From Acanthaster planci (taxonomy: Eukaryota > Echinodermata > Asteroidea > Valvatida > Acanthasteridae), in the NCBI RefSeq assembly GCF_001949145.1, contig NW_019091737.1, forward strand, positions 14,221-51,735: a DNA stretch of 37,515 nucleotides. Reading direction: 5' to 3'. The translations under genes were made by a program, and so were the position numbers. The notes beneath the pieces were generated by a model. That model was not told the origin of the DNA. It did no database searches and worked only from the letters and a program-made list of their open reading frames with translations. This document shows positions 10,651 through 23,716 of this stretch, one piece after another. The first letter of the stretch is position 1. Every line of letters begins with the position of its first letter.

Positions 10651-10849
10651 GGTTGCAGATACCAGATATTGAAACCAGAGCCGAAGCAGCTGTGTTTGTC
10701 CACAAATGCATTTCTAGTTGTTTTTTTTTCGTGGACACGAGACACTGTTGTGGCCAAATACACCGCTAAATAATGCAACTGTAAGTTTTTCAGATTGTTC
10801 GAAACGCTGCCAAAGAGAAAACTTTTACTTCCAAGTATTGATATGGCCA

Positions 10850-10913
10850 NNNNNNNNNNNNNNNNNNNNNNNNNNNNNNNNNNNNNNNNNNNNNNNNNNN
10901 NNNNNNNNNNNNN
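10850..10913. other. assembly gap (64 N)
   Basis: Run of N; the true length and content are unknown. Confidence 1.
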
Positions 10914-11138
10914 TTTTAGCCATAGAATGGGGCAAGCGCTTTTTTTTTTTTAAATCTTTTCCGGTCGTGGCTGGATAGGGTGTGGGGTGCAGCTAACTCA
11001 TTACATCGGCAAACCATTATGTGCACGGTATTCAAAACTTGTCCTTTTTGTTCACATCGGGTGATTTTAATATCTATTGGAACTTTCCCATGGGTCCAGT
11101 GTATTCATTTCTTATTGAAGATGAATATAGCTTTACAG

Positions 11139-11144
11139 TTTATT
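11139..11144 (-). terminator. candidate polyadenylation signal for the snail gene
   Basis: TTTATT on the plus strand gives AATAAA on the minus strand, about 490 bp after the snail stop codon. Other weaker hexamers occur nearer, so the assignment is tentative. Confidence 0.25.
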
Positions 11145-11628
11145 ACATATTATTGCTTTGTTCACATTACTGTTACTGAACATGAATTACACATGGGTTT
11201 TCTATGTTAATGATTAGTATTTGTTCTTGGTAATAAATTTGTTACAACACACATCCAGGGATTGGTCAAACACTGTAATGCTTTTTAACATCCTAAACTT
11301 TCAATTTCCCCCAACATTTGGTTGGCCTTTTTATAGTGAACAACTGGCAAATTCGGTACATAGATTAGTGGCCCAAATGTTCCCAATGAAGTATAGAAAT
11401 TGTCTAATCAGGATATAATCCTCTGGAAAGCCATATTCAAATGACTTAACGGGTAAGTTTCGAATTCTACCCCCAACAGGTACAACTGGCAATGACAACT
11501 TGACCCTTTGATGCTTACCGTTTAGAAAAAATCCAGTCTCACTTCTGCTTCGATATTTTCTAGGAATTTTAACATCAGAACTCTAGTTGTTTGAATGTCA
11601 TATTGTGCTTTGATAAAAGTTTGTACAT

Positions 11629-12494
11629 TTAGAGTTTTTTTGGCTCTTCACTAGCGAGTGACTGTGGAAAACAACCAGATTCTTCGTGCTTTGCTAAAAG
11701 TGAAACCCTGGAGAAGGTTTTTGTGCAGTGGTGACAACTGTACTTCTTGACCTCTGAATGTGTTTGGAGGTGAGCACGAAGGTTTGAGCGATCAGCAAAA
11801 GCACGTCGGCAGTGAGTACATGAGAAAGGTTTCTCTCCAGTGTGTGTGCGGATGTGACCCTGCAGGAGCCAAGGTCTAGAAAAACACTTGCCACAATACT
11901 TGCATTTGCACGGCAGTGTATGAGTCCGAATGTGCATCTTGAGTGCTCCTAAAGACATGTACTGTTTCTCGCAGTTTTTGCAACTGAAACACTTAGCATT
12001 GCCTGGGGCCGCTTCACAGTGGAGCTGTCTATGTTTTACTAGGCTGTTAGAGGTAGTGAATAGTTTACAGCAATCATGACATTTGTACGTGGGCATGTCA
12101 CTGAAACGCCACCTGTCTTTGGGTGCAGAAGCCAGGTTTTCATTTTCCGTCACAGCTTTCACTTTCAGGCCTGATCTTTTCAGAGGTAAGTTGTCTTCTA
12201 CTTGATAGATGGGAGCCATGGAAGCAACACCGGGAACGGCAGCTGTGGATGATAACTCAGTAAACTGCAGCTGACTTGCTGGCGGTTGTCTGAATTGGCT
12301 ATTTTGGCATCGTCCACTCAGCTGTGCTTTGTTTCCGCTACAAATCATTTTAGTTGGCTGACTGTGAGCAAAGAGGATACTGTGATGCCAGTAGGATGGT
12401 TGCTGAGTCCCACAAGACATTCCTTTCGATTGAAGAAAGGGAAAGGAATTGGACGCCAGGGATGGAGCGTTCTCAACATTATGGGGGTCAAATG
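11629..12494 (-). CDS. snail: Snail-family C2H2 zinc-finger repressor, exon 2
   Basis: The minus-strand exon runs from a TTTTCTGCAG acceptor (AG at 12496-12495) to TAA at 11631-11629. The spliced protein is 315 residues in this model. Five C2H2 fingers lie at about residues 166-186, 199-219, 225-245, 253-273 and 281-302, the last with Cys in place of the final His, as in Snail proteins. Diagnostic segments are [54 protein letters not shown] and [11 protein letters not shown]. Snail proteins bind CAGGTG-type E-boxes and repress transcription, classically of cadherin and ectoderm genes, in mesoderm and neural-crest-like cells. All fingers are in one exon. My recollection is that vertebrate snail genes have a further intron in this region. 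The residue 28-165 linker is diverged. Some finger residues are unusual ([10 protein letters not shown], where the family often has A before F). Confidence 0.95.
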
Positions 12495-15400
12495 CTGCAG
12501 AAAATAAAAACGCTGAAGTTAAAGAACCCGGTTTTAGATTTTGAATTCTATTTAGGCTAACAGATGGTTTACTTACTAAAAATTAATCATGTTACCATGC
12601 CTTCCAATTTTTACTGTCTAAACTAAACTAAATGAGTACTGGTGAGGGCATTTTCAGAAGCCCAGCACCAAGGGCCATTGTGTTTGTGTTTGGGGTCTAG
12701 AGAGCAAAGTTTTGCGAGCTCGTAAAAATGAAAGTCATTACATGGCCCTGTGACCCGCAAAGTTTTGAGAGCAATAGGATCAGCAACTTGTTTAGTTACA
12801 AAATGGGGTAAACTGCACAAGTTCAACTGAAGTTGTTATCTCTCCAACAAACAAATTAAACTTTAAAACTGCACAAATAATTAACTAACCACTATCTTAA
12901 GTAATAAGCATAAGTTTTATCAAGTTGTTTTGAAGCAGGAAGAAATTCCAAAGAAGTAGAGAACCCCACCAGTTGCGTGGTAATTTAGGTTTTAGATTCA
13001 GCAAATTGCACGTACTTGCAAGATAATGTGTATATGTCCATTAGGCCAAAAAAATGAGTTGTGCCACGTTATTGAAAAAATCCACAACGCAACAGACGCT
13101 TCAAATGAAATATCCACAACGAGTACAAAACGCGAAATGCTTTAATTTAACACTAAAAACAACAATTTTGACAATTCTTTTGAAAAAAAATAAATATTAC
13201 TACTTTTGGGTTAATTTTTTTTAACACCCTGTATAGTAACTGCTCTAATTCTATTTAATCCATGCTCAAGAGCGAATTTGAATTCTTAAAAAGTCGGCTG
13301 GCACTTATATTAACTGGAACAAAAAGGAATTTGCGCAGACCTTTTATGTTCGTTTGTTTGTTGTTTTACATGTAAATGACCTATAAGGCCAATTGAATGG
13401 ATATTAGTTTTTCTCAAATCGGGTGTCACTCTTTTGACAGTGCAATGGGTGCACTCATTAATGAGCAATTAAATAAAAAAAGTGGAACGGCATGAGTTTA
13501 CAACGCCTATATTTCCCTCTCTCACGTCCCCGAGCGGAATAACATAATTAGATTTGTAATGTCTCCATGAACTTTAACTTTAATCAATTGCTCGTCGATT
13601 CTGTAATTAATCCGTTTAGCCAATGAGTATCAATTCCTTCAGAATATTAATTGGTGAATCGGCTCGTCGCGGAAACACTTTTGCCCTGCCCAGCACCCTG
13701 TGCGGGCTCTAGGAAGGGCAAATACATGTACGTCTCACAAAATGTTGTGAAGGAAATACGTCACAAAGGTTCACTACAAAGCTGTAAAAATCCGCTCTTC
13801 CTTTAGCTAACCCGTACGCATTGCGACTTTTATGTCGACATATAATATAGCCCTAAAAGAGCTGGTGTGGAACCTGCCCCCCCCCCCCATTTTACCGATA
13901 TTACTGCAGTGCATTTTTCGGGACCTGAGCCTTTAGGAGATTTTAGAGTAATCTTTGCAGATATTTTGACACAAATTTCGGAAAATCAAAACGAAATGTG
14001 TGTGGTGTATGGAATACCTGCCTTTCCTGATGGAAAAACTTGTTATACGCCTGTCAGCGAGCAATACCGGAACCGAGCGAGTGAAACATGCCGGCAAATA
14101 TTGGTAATGGAAAATCCGTAATTTTGTTGGCATTGTATTAATACTATTATGCGCACTGGCCGTGTAACTACAATAGAAAAGTAAAAGGAAGTGATGACCT
14201 CGTGGTCACAGAGTCTACAAAACAAAAAAGCAGAAGATAGTATTGGCCCTTGTCTATCCAATAAATGTTCGACATAAATTACATCATGCATTTGCCCTGT
14301 CCAGCGCCCTCAGGTTGCAGACCAGTAAATAAACTGCCAGTACAACAGAATCTACGGTATATTTCTTAAAACAGCAACCCGCTACATTTACACCCTGTTC
14401 CTTAATTTGCGTCGCTGCAGACCTTGTTGATCTTTCTGCCTGACTGATCGAGCCTGCTTGGCTGTGATTGTTTCCTCAAAGCGAGTGTGCTACGTAAACG
14501 CTGTGGATCGGTGGCAATTCAATAACAAAATAAATATGTGCTTGGCCAGTCTCAAGCGCCGCGATCGCACAGAAATTCCGTCATTTTTTAAATTTCTTGT
14601 TTAATGATTTTTCTATAGGTTCAAGCCTAACCCAGCCACTTCATATAGAGCCTGAAGTTGAGCCCTGATGGTGCGCTTCCAAAACTCTCCGATAGGAAAA
14701 ATATCTTGTAAAGATTTCAGAATTTGTAATATGTTTTCGTTCAGTTTCTTTAAAAATCTAACTTGGAAAAGGGGTTTAGAAAAAAATAGTGTATGTACAT
14801 TAATTTATAAAAATTAAAAAATTACCTGATCTAAAAGAGAAATATCGTACCATAAATTGACCCATCACTTCCGAAAATCTAAAATATATGAAGAACAGTG
14901 CAATGCGGCAGTCTCGAACGCAGGCGAACATTTACGGTTTGAAATTTTATGGTAGTCTGTGGGTAAAAGCCGAAATAAATAACAGATCAAAATATTTTAC
15001 ACACTTTGACAATTTATAAGGTAATAAACATAAAGCAATCTTCTACTTTTACGAAAGATTCTAATATTTTATCTAACCTTTGCTAACAACAACTGCGTGA
15101 TGTCAACTCAACGGAATCTGGAAACCATCGACTGCAAGTAGGTAAGTCTTTGCAAGGTTGTACAATCTCGTTTTCAAGAAAGCACGGCGAGTGAAAACAA
15201 ACGTGCATAAACACGGAGACCTAGGTACAATATCGCCGGGCGTGAAAAGTCGTGAATAAAATTCGTTTTTTACCCAGCTCCAGGTGACTTTTCCAAAATA
15301 TTACTTGAGGAAGACAAAGGTAAAATTCCAACATGAGTGTTTCATGGGTGGTTTCAGAATTATTTTTTCAAAAAATTTTCGAACGTGATAGGACGGCCCA

Positions 15401-15880
15401 ATGTAAAATCCCCATAGGCAGACCACGCAAGGGTTCCCGAAGTTCGCTGCGTGAACTTTTCCTTTCATGCTCTATTCCAAGAGTTTCAGAGATACTCAGG
15501 TCGGTAAGTGTTCATTATGCAATTTCTATTCGATTGCGGGATATGGAATTGGGGTGTGAATGTGCTCACTTGGAAAAGTGTACAAACTTTCCAGAAGGGC
15601 TTCCCGCGATAGCGCAATAGTAAGAAGTGAAGCGCGACGCAGAGCTGCTCAATTATACATATCCTCTCGGTCAGAAAGTCAAGCAAGTTGAAAATTTGAA
15701 AAGTAGTTGACCACATATGACGAGAGAGACAGAGATACTCATTTATAGTCAATCTGTATTCATTATAAAAACTCTCTGCATTTCTCACGGAGAAAGGGAA
15801 GATAACAAACAGGGACGTATTTTTAAAGCAATATGCACCCCCACATGTGTAAATAATACAGTGCAAAATGCTTTTTCCGG

Positions 15881-16027
15881 CACGATTTGTGGCAAAGGGG
15901 AACCCCTCCCCATATGTGATGCACAAGCGCCTACTACATCCTCCTGGAAATCTGAAAGGAATTCCAAAGATTCCGTCCAACACAAAAGAAGACACAATAG
16001 AGGGGATCCCCTTTGCCACATTTCGTG
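15881..16027. repeat. imperfect 28-bp inverted repeat (hairpin MITE-like)
   Basis: Arms 15881-15908 and 16000-16027 pair with three mismatches. The best part is TGTGGCAAAGGGGAACCCCT against its near-complement. Each arm also contains a small internal palindrome (GGGGAACCCC / GGGGATCCCC). The unit is 147 bp, non-coding, and lies inside the snail intron. Confidence 0.65.
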
Positions 16028-16658
16028 CATCAAATGCGGTCTGCTGACTTTATACTAGATATAGTTCAATAGTTACATAATAATGTGGGCGTATAAACTT
16101 AAGTAGGTTACTACATGTGAACTGAGCATTGAAATGACTATATCTATTTACTATTTCAGATGGATACTTAGCCTATCTGTCGTCTTATTTACCGTCACAC
16201 TTTGTATTTCCCCCATAAAGAGTGAAATGACTTCTACAAGTCGAAGCGCGGCTTACAACTAGTCGGTATTAAAGCCGCTAGTTTTCGGGGTTTAACATTT
16301 TTCAACACACTGTAAAAACGATTGTTGATGTTCTGATGCCTTTTACGCCTTCCTGGTAACACTTTATGAACTGCTTGTGGTGTTAATAATAACTGAACAC
16401 GTGGATGTGTTCATTTCTTATACAAGTAGGTGTTGATGTGTTAATGAAAAGATATAATTACACATTTAGGTGACCGTAACAAGACACCCATACAGGCGGT
16501 GTGCTGGGTCATTGGAGTTCACTTTAGCGGTAGGCCTCATGAATAATTCATATTTTTGACTCGCCAACCTACGGAAAACATACGTGGCTGGGCTGCGGTT
16601 GGGTTGGATCAGGCAGACTCTGGACAATCACAGCATGACATGTATATAAACTATATTC

Positions 16659-16745
16659 AGTAAAAACAAAACAAAACAAAAGCAAACAAAAACAACAAAA
16701 GACAACAACAAGCAAACAAAACAGACCCGAAAAACACAAACGCAT
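16659..16745. repeat. CAAAA-rich low-complexity tract
   Basis: Imperfect runs of AAAAC/CAAAA units on the plus strand, with no coding signal. It could be an old poly-A-like tail or simple slippage. Confidence 0.8.
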
Positions 16746-17335
16746 CAAGAAAGAAAGCTTTGCTGTAGTTATATTGATCTTCTTTTCAAAACATTTTCAG
16801 CTAATATGTTGTCATATTGTACATGCACAATTCTTGTTTGCTTTGTTTGATTTTTTTTTCAAATATATGAAAACACCAGTAATTTAGCATGGGTACTACC
16901 ATCTTTTTGTTTGGTGAGGGGTAAGGAAAATTGTTTTACGGCTCAAACGAATTTGACATTTATTTTGTGAACCCCCCCATCACCCAAGACGTGGATAAAC
17001 CATAAAGCTTTGGGCATGCATGTTCAGTTTCCTGAATCCGAGCTAAACAGGGTCATTACGAGTTGAGAGAACGAAAGCGTAATGAGACCAAGCGAGATGA
17101 CCAAGCAGATTGGGCGGGCAATCACTGGGTGTAGTTATTTGTTGTTGAACAAAAAATTCCTTTGTGGTCAATTCATTTCTTTGGTGACTTACTTTCATTA
17201 GATGGGCTGCCGTCAGTGTGCAGTGGTTGCGTACCAACACCGGCTGTCTTGAGATTTACTGATACAAAGTATTACATGCAATACAGTCACGTGTGCAACA
17301 AAATGCCACATGATTACTACAGCACAATTGTATAT

Positions 17336-17381
17336 GTACACCCATACGTGTACATGTACATGTACATGAAGAGTACATGAA
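17336..17381. repeat. TACATG-rich simple repeat
   Basis: Contains GTACATGTACATGTACATG. It resembles the longer tract at 34131-34264. Confidence 0.8.
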
Positions 17382-17805
17382 CAGACTAGCTACTGTATCC
17401 CAATTTCGTTGAAATCACGGATAAAAAGCTGGACAATGTGCAGTCAATCACACAGGCTCTGGATTTTAAATGTTAGCGCAATGGCGTTCAACATTTAAGA
17501 CCTTGGTTAATTTTTGGAAGGCCGATGTGCTATCGACCCCCAAAATCCGTAGTCAGTCACCGTCATAAATGAGTTGTAATCTGACAGTCCACGATAGGCC
17601 TATACCCATTTCGGCTGTTCTGTGCATGTAGTTTACATAACCTATATTCTTATACTCTGTGCGCAGCATAGACATCAGTTAGCATGTTGTGTTTAGTCAC
17701 TGCATTTGAATGATGTTAAAACAGACTTGCGACAGTAGAACAACAGGCATAGGGCCTACCTTGTACTACTTAATAATGTACCAGGCGTAGTATAGTAGGG
17801 CCTAC

Positions 17806-17887
17806 CTGTACTTTCGATCCCACTGCGAAGTTTCTCATACGCGTTGACATTGTTCACTTGCTTCTTTACCAGGAATGATTTTGGCAT
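17806..17887 (-). CDS. snail: Snail-family repressor, exon 1 with SNAG domain
   Basis: ATG at 17887-17885 on the minus strand begins MPKSFLVKK, the SNAG repressor box (family form MPRSFLVKK), with a conservative Lys at position 3. SNAG recruits co-repressors such as LSD1/CoREST. The exon continues with QVNNVNAYEKLRSGIEST and ends ACAG|GTAGGC. One leftover G joins CA at the start of exon 2 to give Ala, so the phases agree exactly. The 82-base coding length, with the intron directly after the SNAG region, matches what I recall of vertebrate snail genes. The exon is too short to be found by ORF length alone. Confidence 0.9.
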
Positions 17888-18180
17888 TTTGTTGAAATGT
17901 CACACTGTTTCCTGTACTTTGTGTCTGACTTTTCTGATGACTGAACTTATAATTAAATTAATTTATGATCGCTAAAGTGAAGTTAGGCGGTTTATGCTTG
18001 TGCATGAAGTTCAAAGACATCACGCACTATGTGGATGTGGCACGTGAACGTGTCTGCGTACGTACGTGGTGACACTAGCTACATGATGCTCAAGCAGCAT
18101 GCGCGCCCTGTAAACGTGACAAGTGACCTGCTAGCGCTGCGCATGCGCGCTGAGAACAATGCGCATTTTGCAAGGTAGTC
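17888..18180 (-). promoter_or_regulatory. candidate snail promoter / 5' leader
   Basis: Directly upstream of the SNAG exon. It contains a CACGTG E-box at about 18040, an alternating CGTACGTACGT stretch near 18057 and an NRF1-like palindrome, TGCGCATGCGC, near 18139-18149, with a related GCATGCGCGCC near 18100. There is no obvious TATA box at a fixed distance. The assignment rests on position and words only. Confidence 0.35.
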
Positions 18181-21100
18181 TCGGGATGCCCGCATCCGGC
18201 TTCCAAATGGCTGTGTCGGGGCAGCAGTGTCGATTAATTTCAAGAGAGGACCGTAAGCAGCTATCTGGAAAGCATCACATGGTGTTTGTTATTCATTTAT
18301 GCTGTAGCGTTTCTCCACACACGATGAGGAATAAAATGTCTAGTAAAATATTGCTTTAAGTAATTCGCGTAATACGATGTGGCTATCCAGATCAAACTGC
18401 TACCACTAGTACCAGTTTAGGTCATTATCAGATAGCTGCAGGGTCTGGATGGCCACTCCTTTGCAGTTAAAACGCTTGTTGCAAAAAGCTGGCTTCATTG
18501 ACGGGCAGGCATGCAAGTATAAATAACATCAACAAAGTTAGCCAATAGTACATTATAAAATGTGTACATAACTTTTACAGTTGTGTAAAAACATTCGGTC
18601 ATTAACGCCTATAATAACAGCTAAACTTCTAGGAAAATTCTCATTGCTGGCCATTGAACAATGTCCACACTAGTCAAGGTCAATGGCGTAAATCTGTGCC
18701 GGAAATTGGACGATGGGGATTGGATTGTGGGTGGGGGATGACTTGCCTGGCCATGGAAACGGGGGTGGGGGAAAGGGTGGCTGACACCATACACCCTCTA
18801 TGGGGGCGATGATCATGATACAGATATACATCTGTAGTAGGTATTACATTCATTCAGAATCTTAAATCAGAATGGCATATTTCTGGCTTTTTTCACTCTT
18901 TTCCCTTTTCCAGAACATATGTAATACAAAACTGATGCAAACTGCTTGCTGACTACAGTCACCTAAAATACAGATCACAAAATAAGGAGGGCCTGACGTT
19001 TGCATCTTAGCAGAATTTTCCTCAAACGCCTTCTCGAGTGATTTTGAGTTTGTTTCTGCATTCAATTGGGGACCCTGGACAGTAGAGGACAATAAGGTCC
19101 CCGATTGACAACTGTGTACAAAACATATGGGTGGTCTTGTAAAAAAGGTAAGTTCAAACAAACGAGGAACAATAGGGGTCCCCAGTTGCAGGCAAATACA
19201 CACTTACATGAATACGTTTTAAGCGTTGGGACGTCTGACAAATTCTTCACAATCCGCCTGAATTTTGTGCTCACTACAAAAAAATGTGTGGAGGGATGAT
19301 CCAATAGCCCACCCTCAACCCCCAAAAGTGGGAGGGATATATACCCCTCCCCCGGGATTTGCGCCCAAGATCGTAAAAATGCACGAAATCCAGTAGCCGA
19401 ATGATTACAAGTTAACAGTCAGTTCTTTGCTGCATAATTGATTCGTGATGGCTAATGTCTTTTACGTATGTATGTATCTGCTGGCTGTACATAATGACAA
19501 AATTTAAAGTTGCAAAACGATGATATATACAACTGGCATGTCCCTTGAGGAACAATCCACCCCTGGAAAAAGGTTACCTTAAACTTATAGCAAAAGCGAA
19601 ACAGGGCCACCAGATACTCTCTTTCTAATGTATAATATCAGCCAGAATAGAAACTTGATAGAAATAAATGATTTATCAATACGTCTTAGCACGAATAGCA
19701 CCACCTATAATGTAAAAACTATGGCGTGTTTTCGCACTCTAACGGTGGGAATACAACCCAACAACTCACACTTTCTTCTCGGAGCAGGATTACACACCAC
19801 CTCTGCGTAATGGTTTGCACAAACACACGCAAAAACACGATCGAGGGATGTTGATTTTTAAAGAGTCGTAAAAATAGCGAGATGACCGAAAAAGCTGAAG
19901 ACGATGCAACATTTTGTAAATGAACATAAATAATTTTCCATGACACAGAGGCAATTTTTTTTCAAACAAGAAACAATGTGGCCTATTAGAAATCCAAACA
20001 TTAATCCTTGAATAGAAGTACATGGACGCCTCCATGTTACTAGTTTCTTGTCACTAACTCTAACCCAAGATTACTGACAATAGGCCTTCGCCTATGAATA
20101 ACAAATCGAGCTGTCATAAACATACGAGAACACGCCAGATTTAGTTTGACTACATTGTTCAGCCACGTTCACATTACATTGTTATCTTAATCAGGACTCA
20201 CATCACAACCCAACCTCAACTCATCTTGAGTCTGAACATTTCTGAATCTCTTTCCTTCCACTGAGGAAGGCTGTATTTACACGTAAACTTGAATAAATCG
20301 GCAAAATTATTCAGTGATTTCCACTTCATGCCTCTCTTGTGCTGTAGAAATACATGTTTAGTACACATAAAACTAACATGGCTGGCTTGGTTTTCCTCAC
20401 ATTCCGTCTTCAAGCAGTTTCAAACGTCAAAAGGCGATTCTACGAAGCAAAATTCTCGATTCTTGCAAGTGTATTGGAATTCATTGGTTTCACAGGCCTT
20501 AGAAGGCATGCACCTGTCCCAGCATTCAGTTTTAATAATGCCATTCATTGAAGCCATTGTCCGCTGCATGGATAACTGTATTTGATGTGTAATCAAGATC
20601 ACTTAGCAATAGCTACATCACCCCCGTATTGCCGCTGTGTTTCTGCATTCTTTGTTCCCAATGTGTTCATTGTACACAAACACTTCTGGCCCAGCTCAGG
20701 CTTGGCAGGTGCTCCCTGCTGGAATGAAAGGCGTTAACGCGACCACCAACAGAACTAGTCGGCGGAAACAAAGCATCATAAAGATCGTGTGAAATCAGGG
20801 GGAAAGTTAACAGGTGACACAGTCAGCCTATTTGTGAATTCCCATCCACCTGCTACTCTACCTAAACTGTTATTATGGTGTATGATTTATTTTAGAAAGA
20901 AAAAATCAAAGCCGCTACGTCCGACCCGGGAATAAATACTCTTAACTTCATAAATACTTGAAAATACATATCAAGTGAAGTGACAGCGGACAGATAACGT
21001 TTACGAAAACATTCAAATTTTGTTCGCAATGTGATAAGGGATATAAAAAAGTTTCTCATTCCTGTCTACTGCTTCTTCTCTTTTTGTTTCTTTTTATCTG

Positions 21101-23700
21101 CTTCTATATCTTCTATATCAAAGGGGGCGATGCTTCATTTCAAAACAGAACCTTCAGCACAACGTTAATTAAGAAAATGCTGAAAGCTAACCTCCTCGTG
21201 AGACGAGGATAATTTTCTGTTTAATATGGCCAAAAATAACCCTGTTCAGGCATAGGGCAGACTTGTCCGACTTAAAGTTAACTCCTTATACTATCACAAC
21301 ACCTTGTAGTCTGCCCAAAGCGCCGTATATCGAGGCTGCTACGTCTTGAGGTTATTTGTTGATACGTGCAAATGCTTTTATGTTTTCTCGGCCTCGTTTC
21401 AGCATCATTCTCTCAGATCTTCCTCCAACTATGGCATTCTTCATTTTTACCGAGTTACAATAAATATTAATCAGTTAGAATTAGTTGACCAACAGTCATG
21501 CCAAGCTCAAGATTACGCGATGATTAAACCTGACAAATTAGTATAAAACCTCGCGCCGCTTTCGAATTTTCCATTGTCAGGGGGTTTGGCGATTTCATTA
21601 CCAACAGGGTCCTTGTCAAAAAAAAACCAGAACAAAACAGCCTGAGTGACATCCCATGCCATAGAGTTCATTATCAATTATACCGTTCACATTTTAGAAC
21701 TCTAAAAAACGCATCAAAATGCAAATCTGAAATATTACAATGATATAATTATAAAAGGACACAGTCTAATGTTGCTGACCCCTGCGACTCCTCTCAAAAT
21801 ACGACAGGTTATTAGGGGTGTATCCTTAACCTCCCTTCCCCGAATCACTGTTGGCATCTGTTGATATGATAAGATAAGCATTACATGAAACCCCTCAGTG
21901 TATGGGTGTGGTTGGGGATACCGTCCACTCTAGCGGTTGCATTGGATAACGGTATGCGTCTGAAATGCAATCGATATCACCTCATGTTGCCTGCGTCAAA
22001 CGTTGTGTGTTTGCCGCGTCCATAATTTACTTCGATGCGGTAGAACGTCGAATGTAGTAGGCCTATAACGTGTCCAAAAGACAAAATCACAGCCAGGGAG
22101 AGAAAGAGGAGTCCTTTATAGTTAAAAAAAATAAAAGCAGCCTGAAAACTATGCTTAAAGGCAATGTAAAGACCTTTCTGGTGCACGTTGCATTTAGGAG
22201 CTGATCAGTCGCATAACGTATAAAAAATTATGTAGTTGGCTCTTCAGTCTAGGATCTCTCTTTGGCTCTTAAGTCCGGGGAGAAACCGCCCCCCCCTCAG
22301 CCACGTTGCCATTCTTTTCTTTTTGAAGAATTGGAAGCGCCAACCTGAATACTCGAAACCAAATACAATATCTTGCCCCAGGTTTCGCTGATATTTGATT
22401 TTAAATAAAGCTTCATTTTAAATAAAGCTCCATAGACACATGAGCAAAAGAATTATCTCAGAAAACATTCGAGTGTTAATCTATGCCCCAACAAATTCAA
22501 TTTTTTAAACTAGATGCAAAATGGGTCGGGTAAAATCGTTTCTGCCGTTGAGTGGCCATTAGTGATTCACAACAAATGAATTACACCTGCCTATTTTAAC
22601 GTTTGCTTTATATTTTAGTGAAGTATTCGTACGTTAGTAATCTTCTTTCTAAAATACTTAGCTGCTCATGCGCACACCACATCTGCAAGTATCGTTGGGC
22701 CAACTTTGTATGCAAATACAAATGTAAGTAGGCCAGTATACACACATTGGGCACATCCACGAATAAAATAATGCACTGTATATGGTATATCATTCCAATG
22801 TAAAACTATCAAAGCTATTATGTGTCACAGTCATATGACTCAATTGGGCATGCATACTACCGGTAGTTACATGTCAAGTTAACAATAGTCTTGTATCACC
22901 AGCGTTTTAAAGCTGACTTATACCTCGTGAAATTTAAGGGCACAAAGTCAACGTTTGCTTTATACAAAGCCTAAATAACGCTCATATACAATCGCTGTTT
23001 TGTACCCCTCGCAGCTGCTATTGTATGTTTGAAGCATCAGGATCGCAGGAACTCAGAAATTCCTTGTTCTGTTGAAAGAAAGATGGGCTTTTCTGCCGAG
23101 TTGTGTAACGAACTACGCGTGTTTAAGCGCGTAACCGTGCGTAGCGCTGGCGTTCATTATTCGTTTGACCTAAAAGAGCTGTCCAGTTCTGATTGAACTC
23201 TTTTGCAAATAGGACAAAAAGTCGTCATGAAGGAGTTGATATACTTTTTGGCGTTTCTTCTGTAAATAAACATAAAACTTAACGATTGAAACCTTTCAAA
23301 CATTTTAGTAGGGGTCATTTAATTTAATAGGTTTGCTGGAAAAGGTAAACTTTGATTTATTTCGATTCAACAAAAAGCATCATGTGTCTCCATGTAGAAC
23401 TGAATGATACCGTGGATCTAACGTCATAATGCATAGAACGGTTGACGTCGATAACCTTAACTCATAAGACGCAGCGATGGTTGACTTGTTCAGCATCAAA
23501 GCCCTGCAAATTCACAAATATGCCCGGCGAAAAAAATTAAGTAATCAGACTTTGATTCAGTGATTCAAGTTATTTCCTAGAGCGGAAAAACAAACAACGG
23601 AGACAAAAGCGAAGCAAACAAACGGGCAAAAGAAAGAGCGGGTTTAACGCGCGGGTGAGAGAGGGGAAAAAGATTCAGGATATCAACAGGCAGGATTTGA
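18181..23700. other. long stretch without a supported gene
   Basis: Open frames here are short and lack recognisable motifs. Items seen are a G-rich tract at 18729-18780 that could form a quadruplex, and a short inverted pair GGGGACC / GGTCCCC around 19065 and 19176. There is also a GGGAGGG-ATATAT-CCCCTCCC hairpin near 19330-19356 and a duplicated TTTTAAATAAAGCT word near 22399-22428. It may be the 5' intergenic region of snail. Confidence 0.5.
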
Positions 23701-23716
23701 ACTTTGCATGGTAGAA

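Larger units (their letters stand above)
12495..17805 (-). other. 5.3-kb intron of the snail gene
   Basis: Bounded by ACAG|GTAGGC at 17805 and TTTTCTGCAG at 12495, phase 1. It holds a run of C at about 13877-13886 and a related word (TTTGCCCTG-CCAGC) at about 13680 and 14290. It also holds an imperfect hairpin at 15881-16027, an A/C-rich tract at 16659-16745 and a TACATG tract near 17340. No coding region inside is convincing. Confidence 0.8.

Noticed and set aside
13677-14310. related words TTTGCCCTG-CCAGC at both ends of a 630-bp interval in the snail intron
   Set aside because: The words are direct, short and without target duplications, so they are not enough to call an element.
18729-18780. 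G-rich stretch as a G-quadruplex
   Set aside because: Only three adjacent runs of three or more G are close. The fourth needs a long loop, so I list it only as a G-rich tract.
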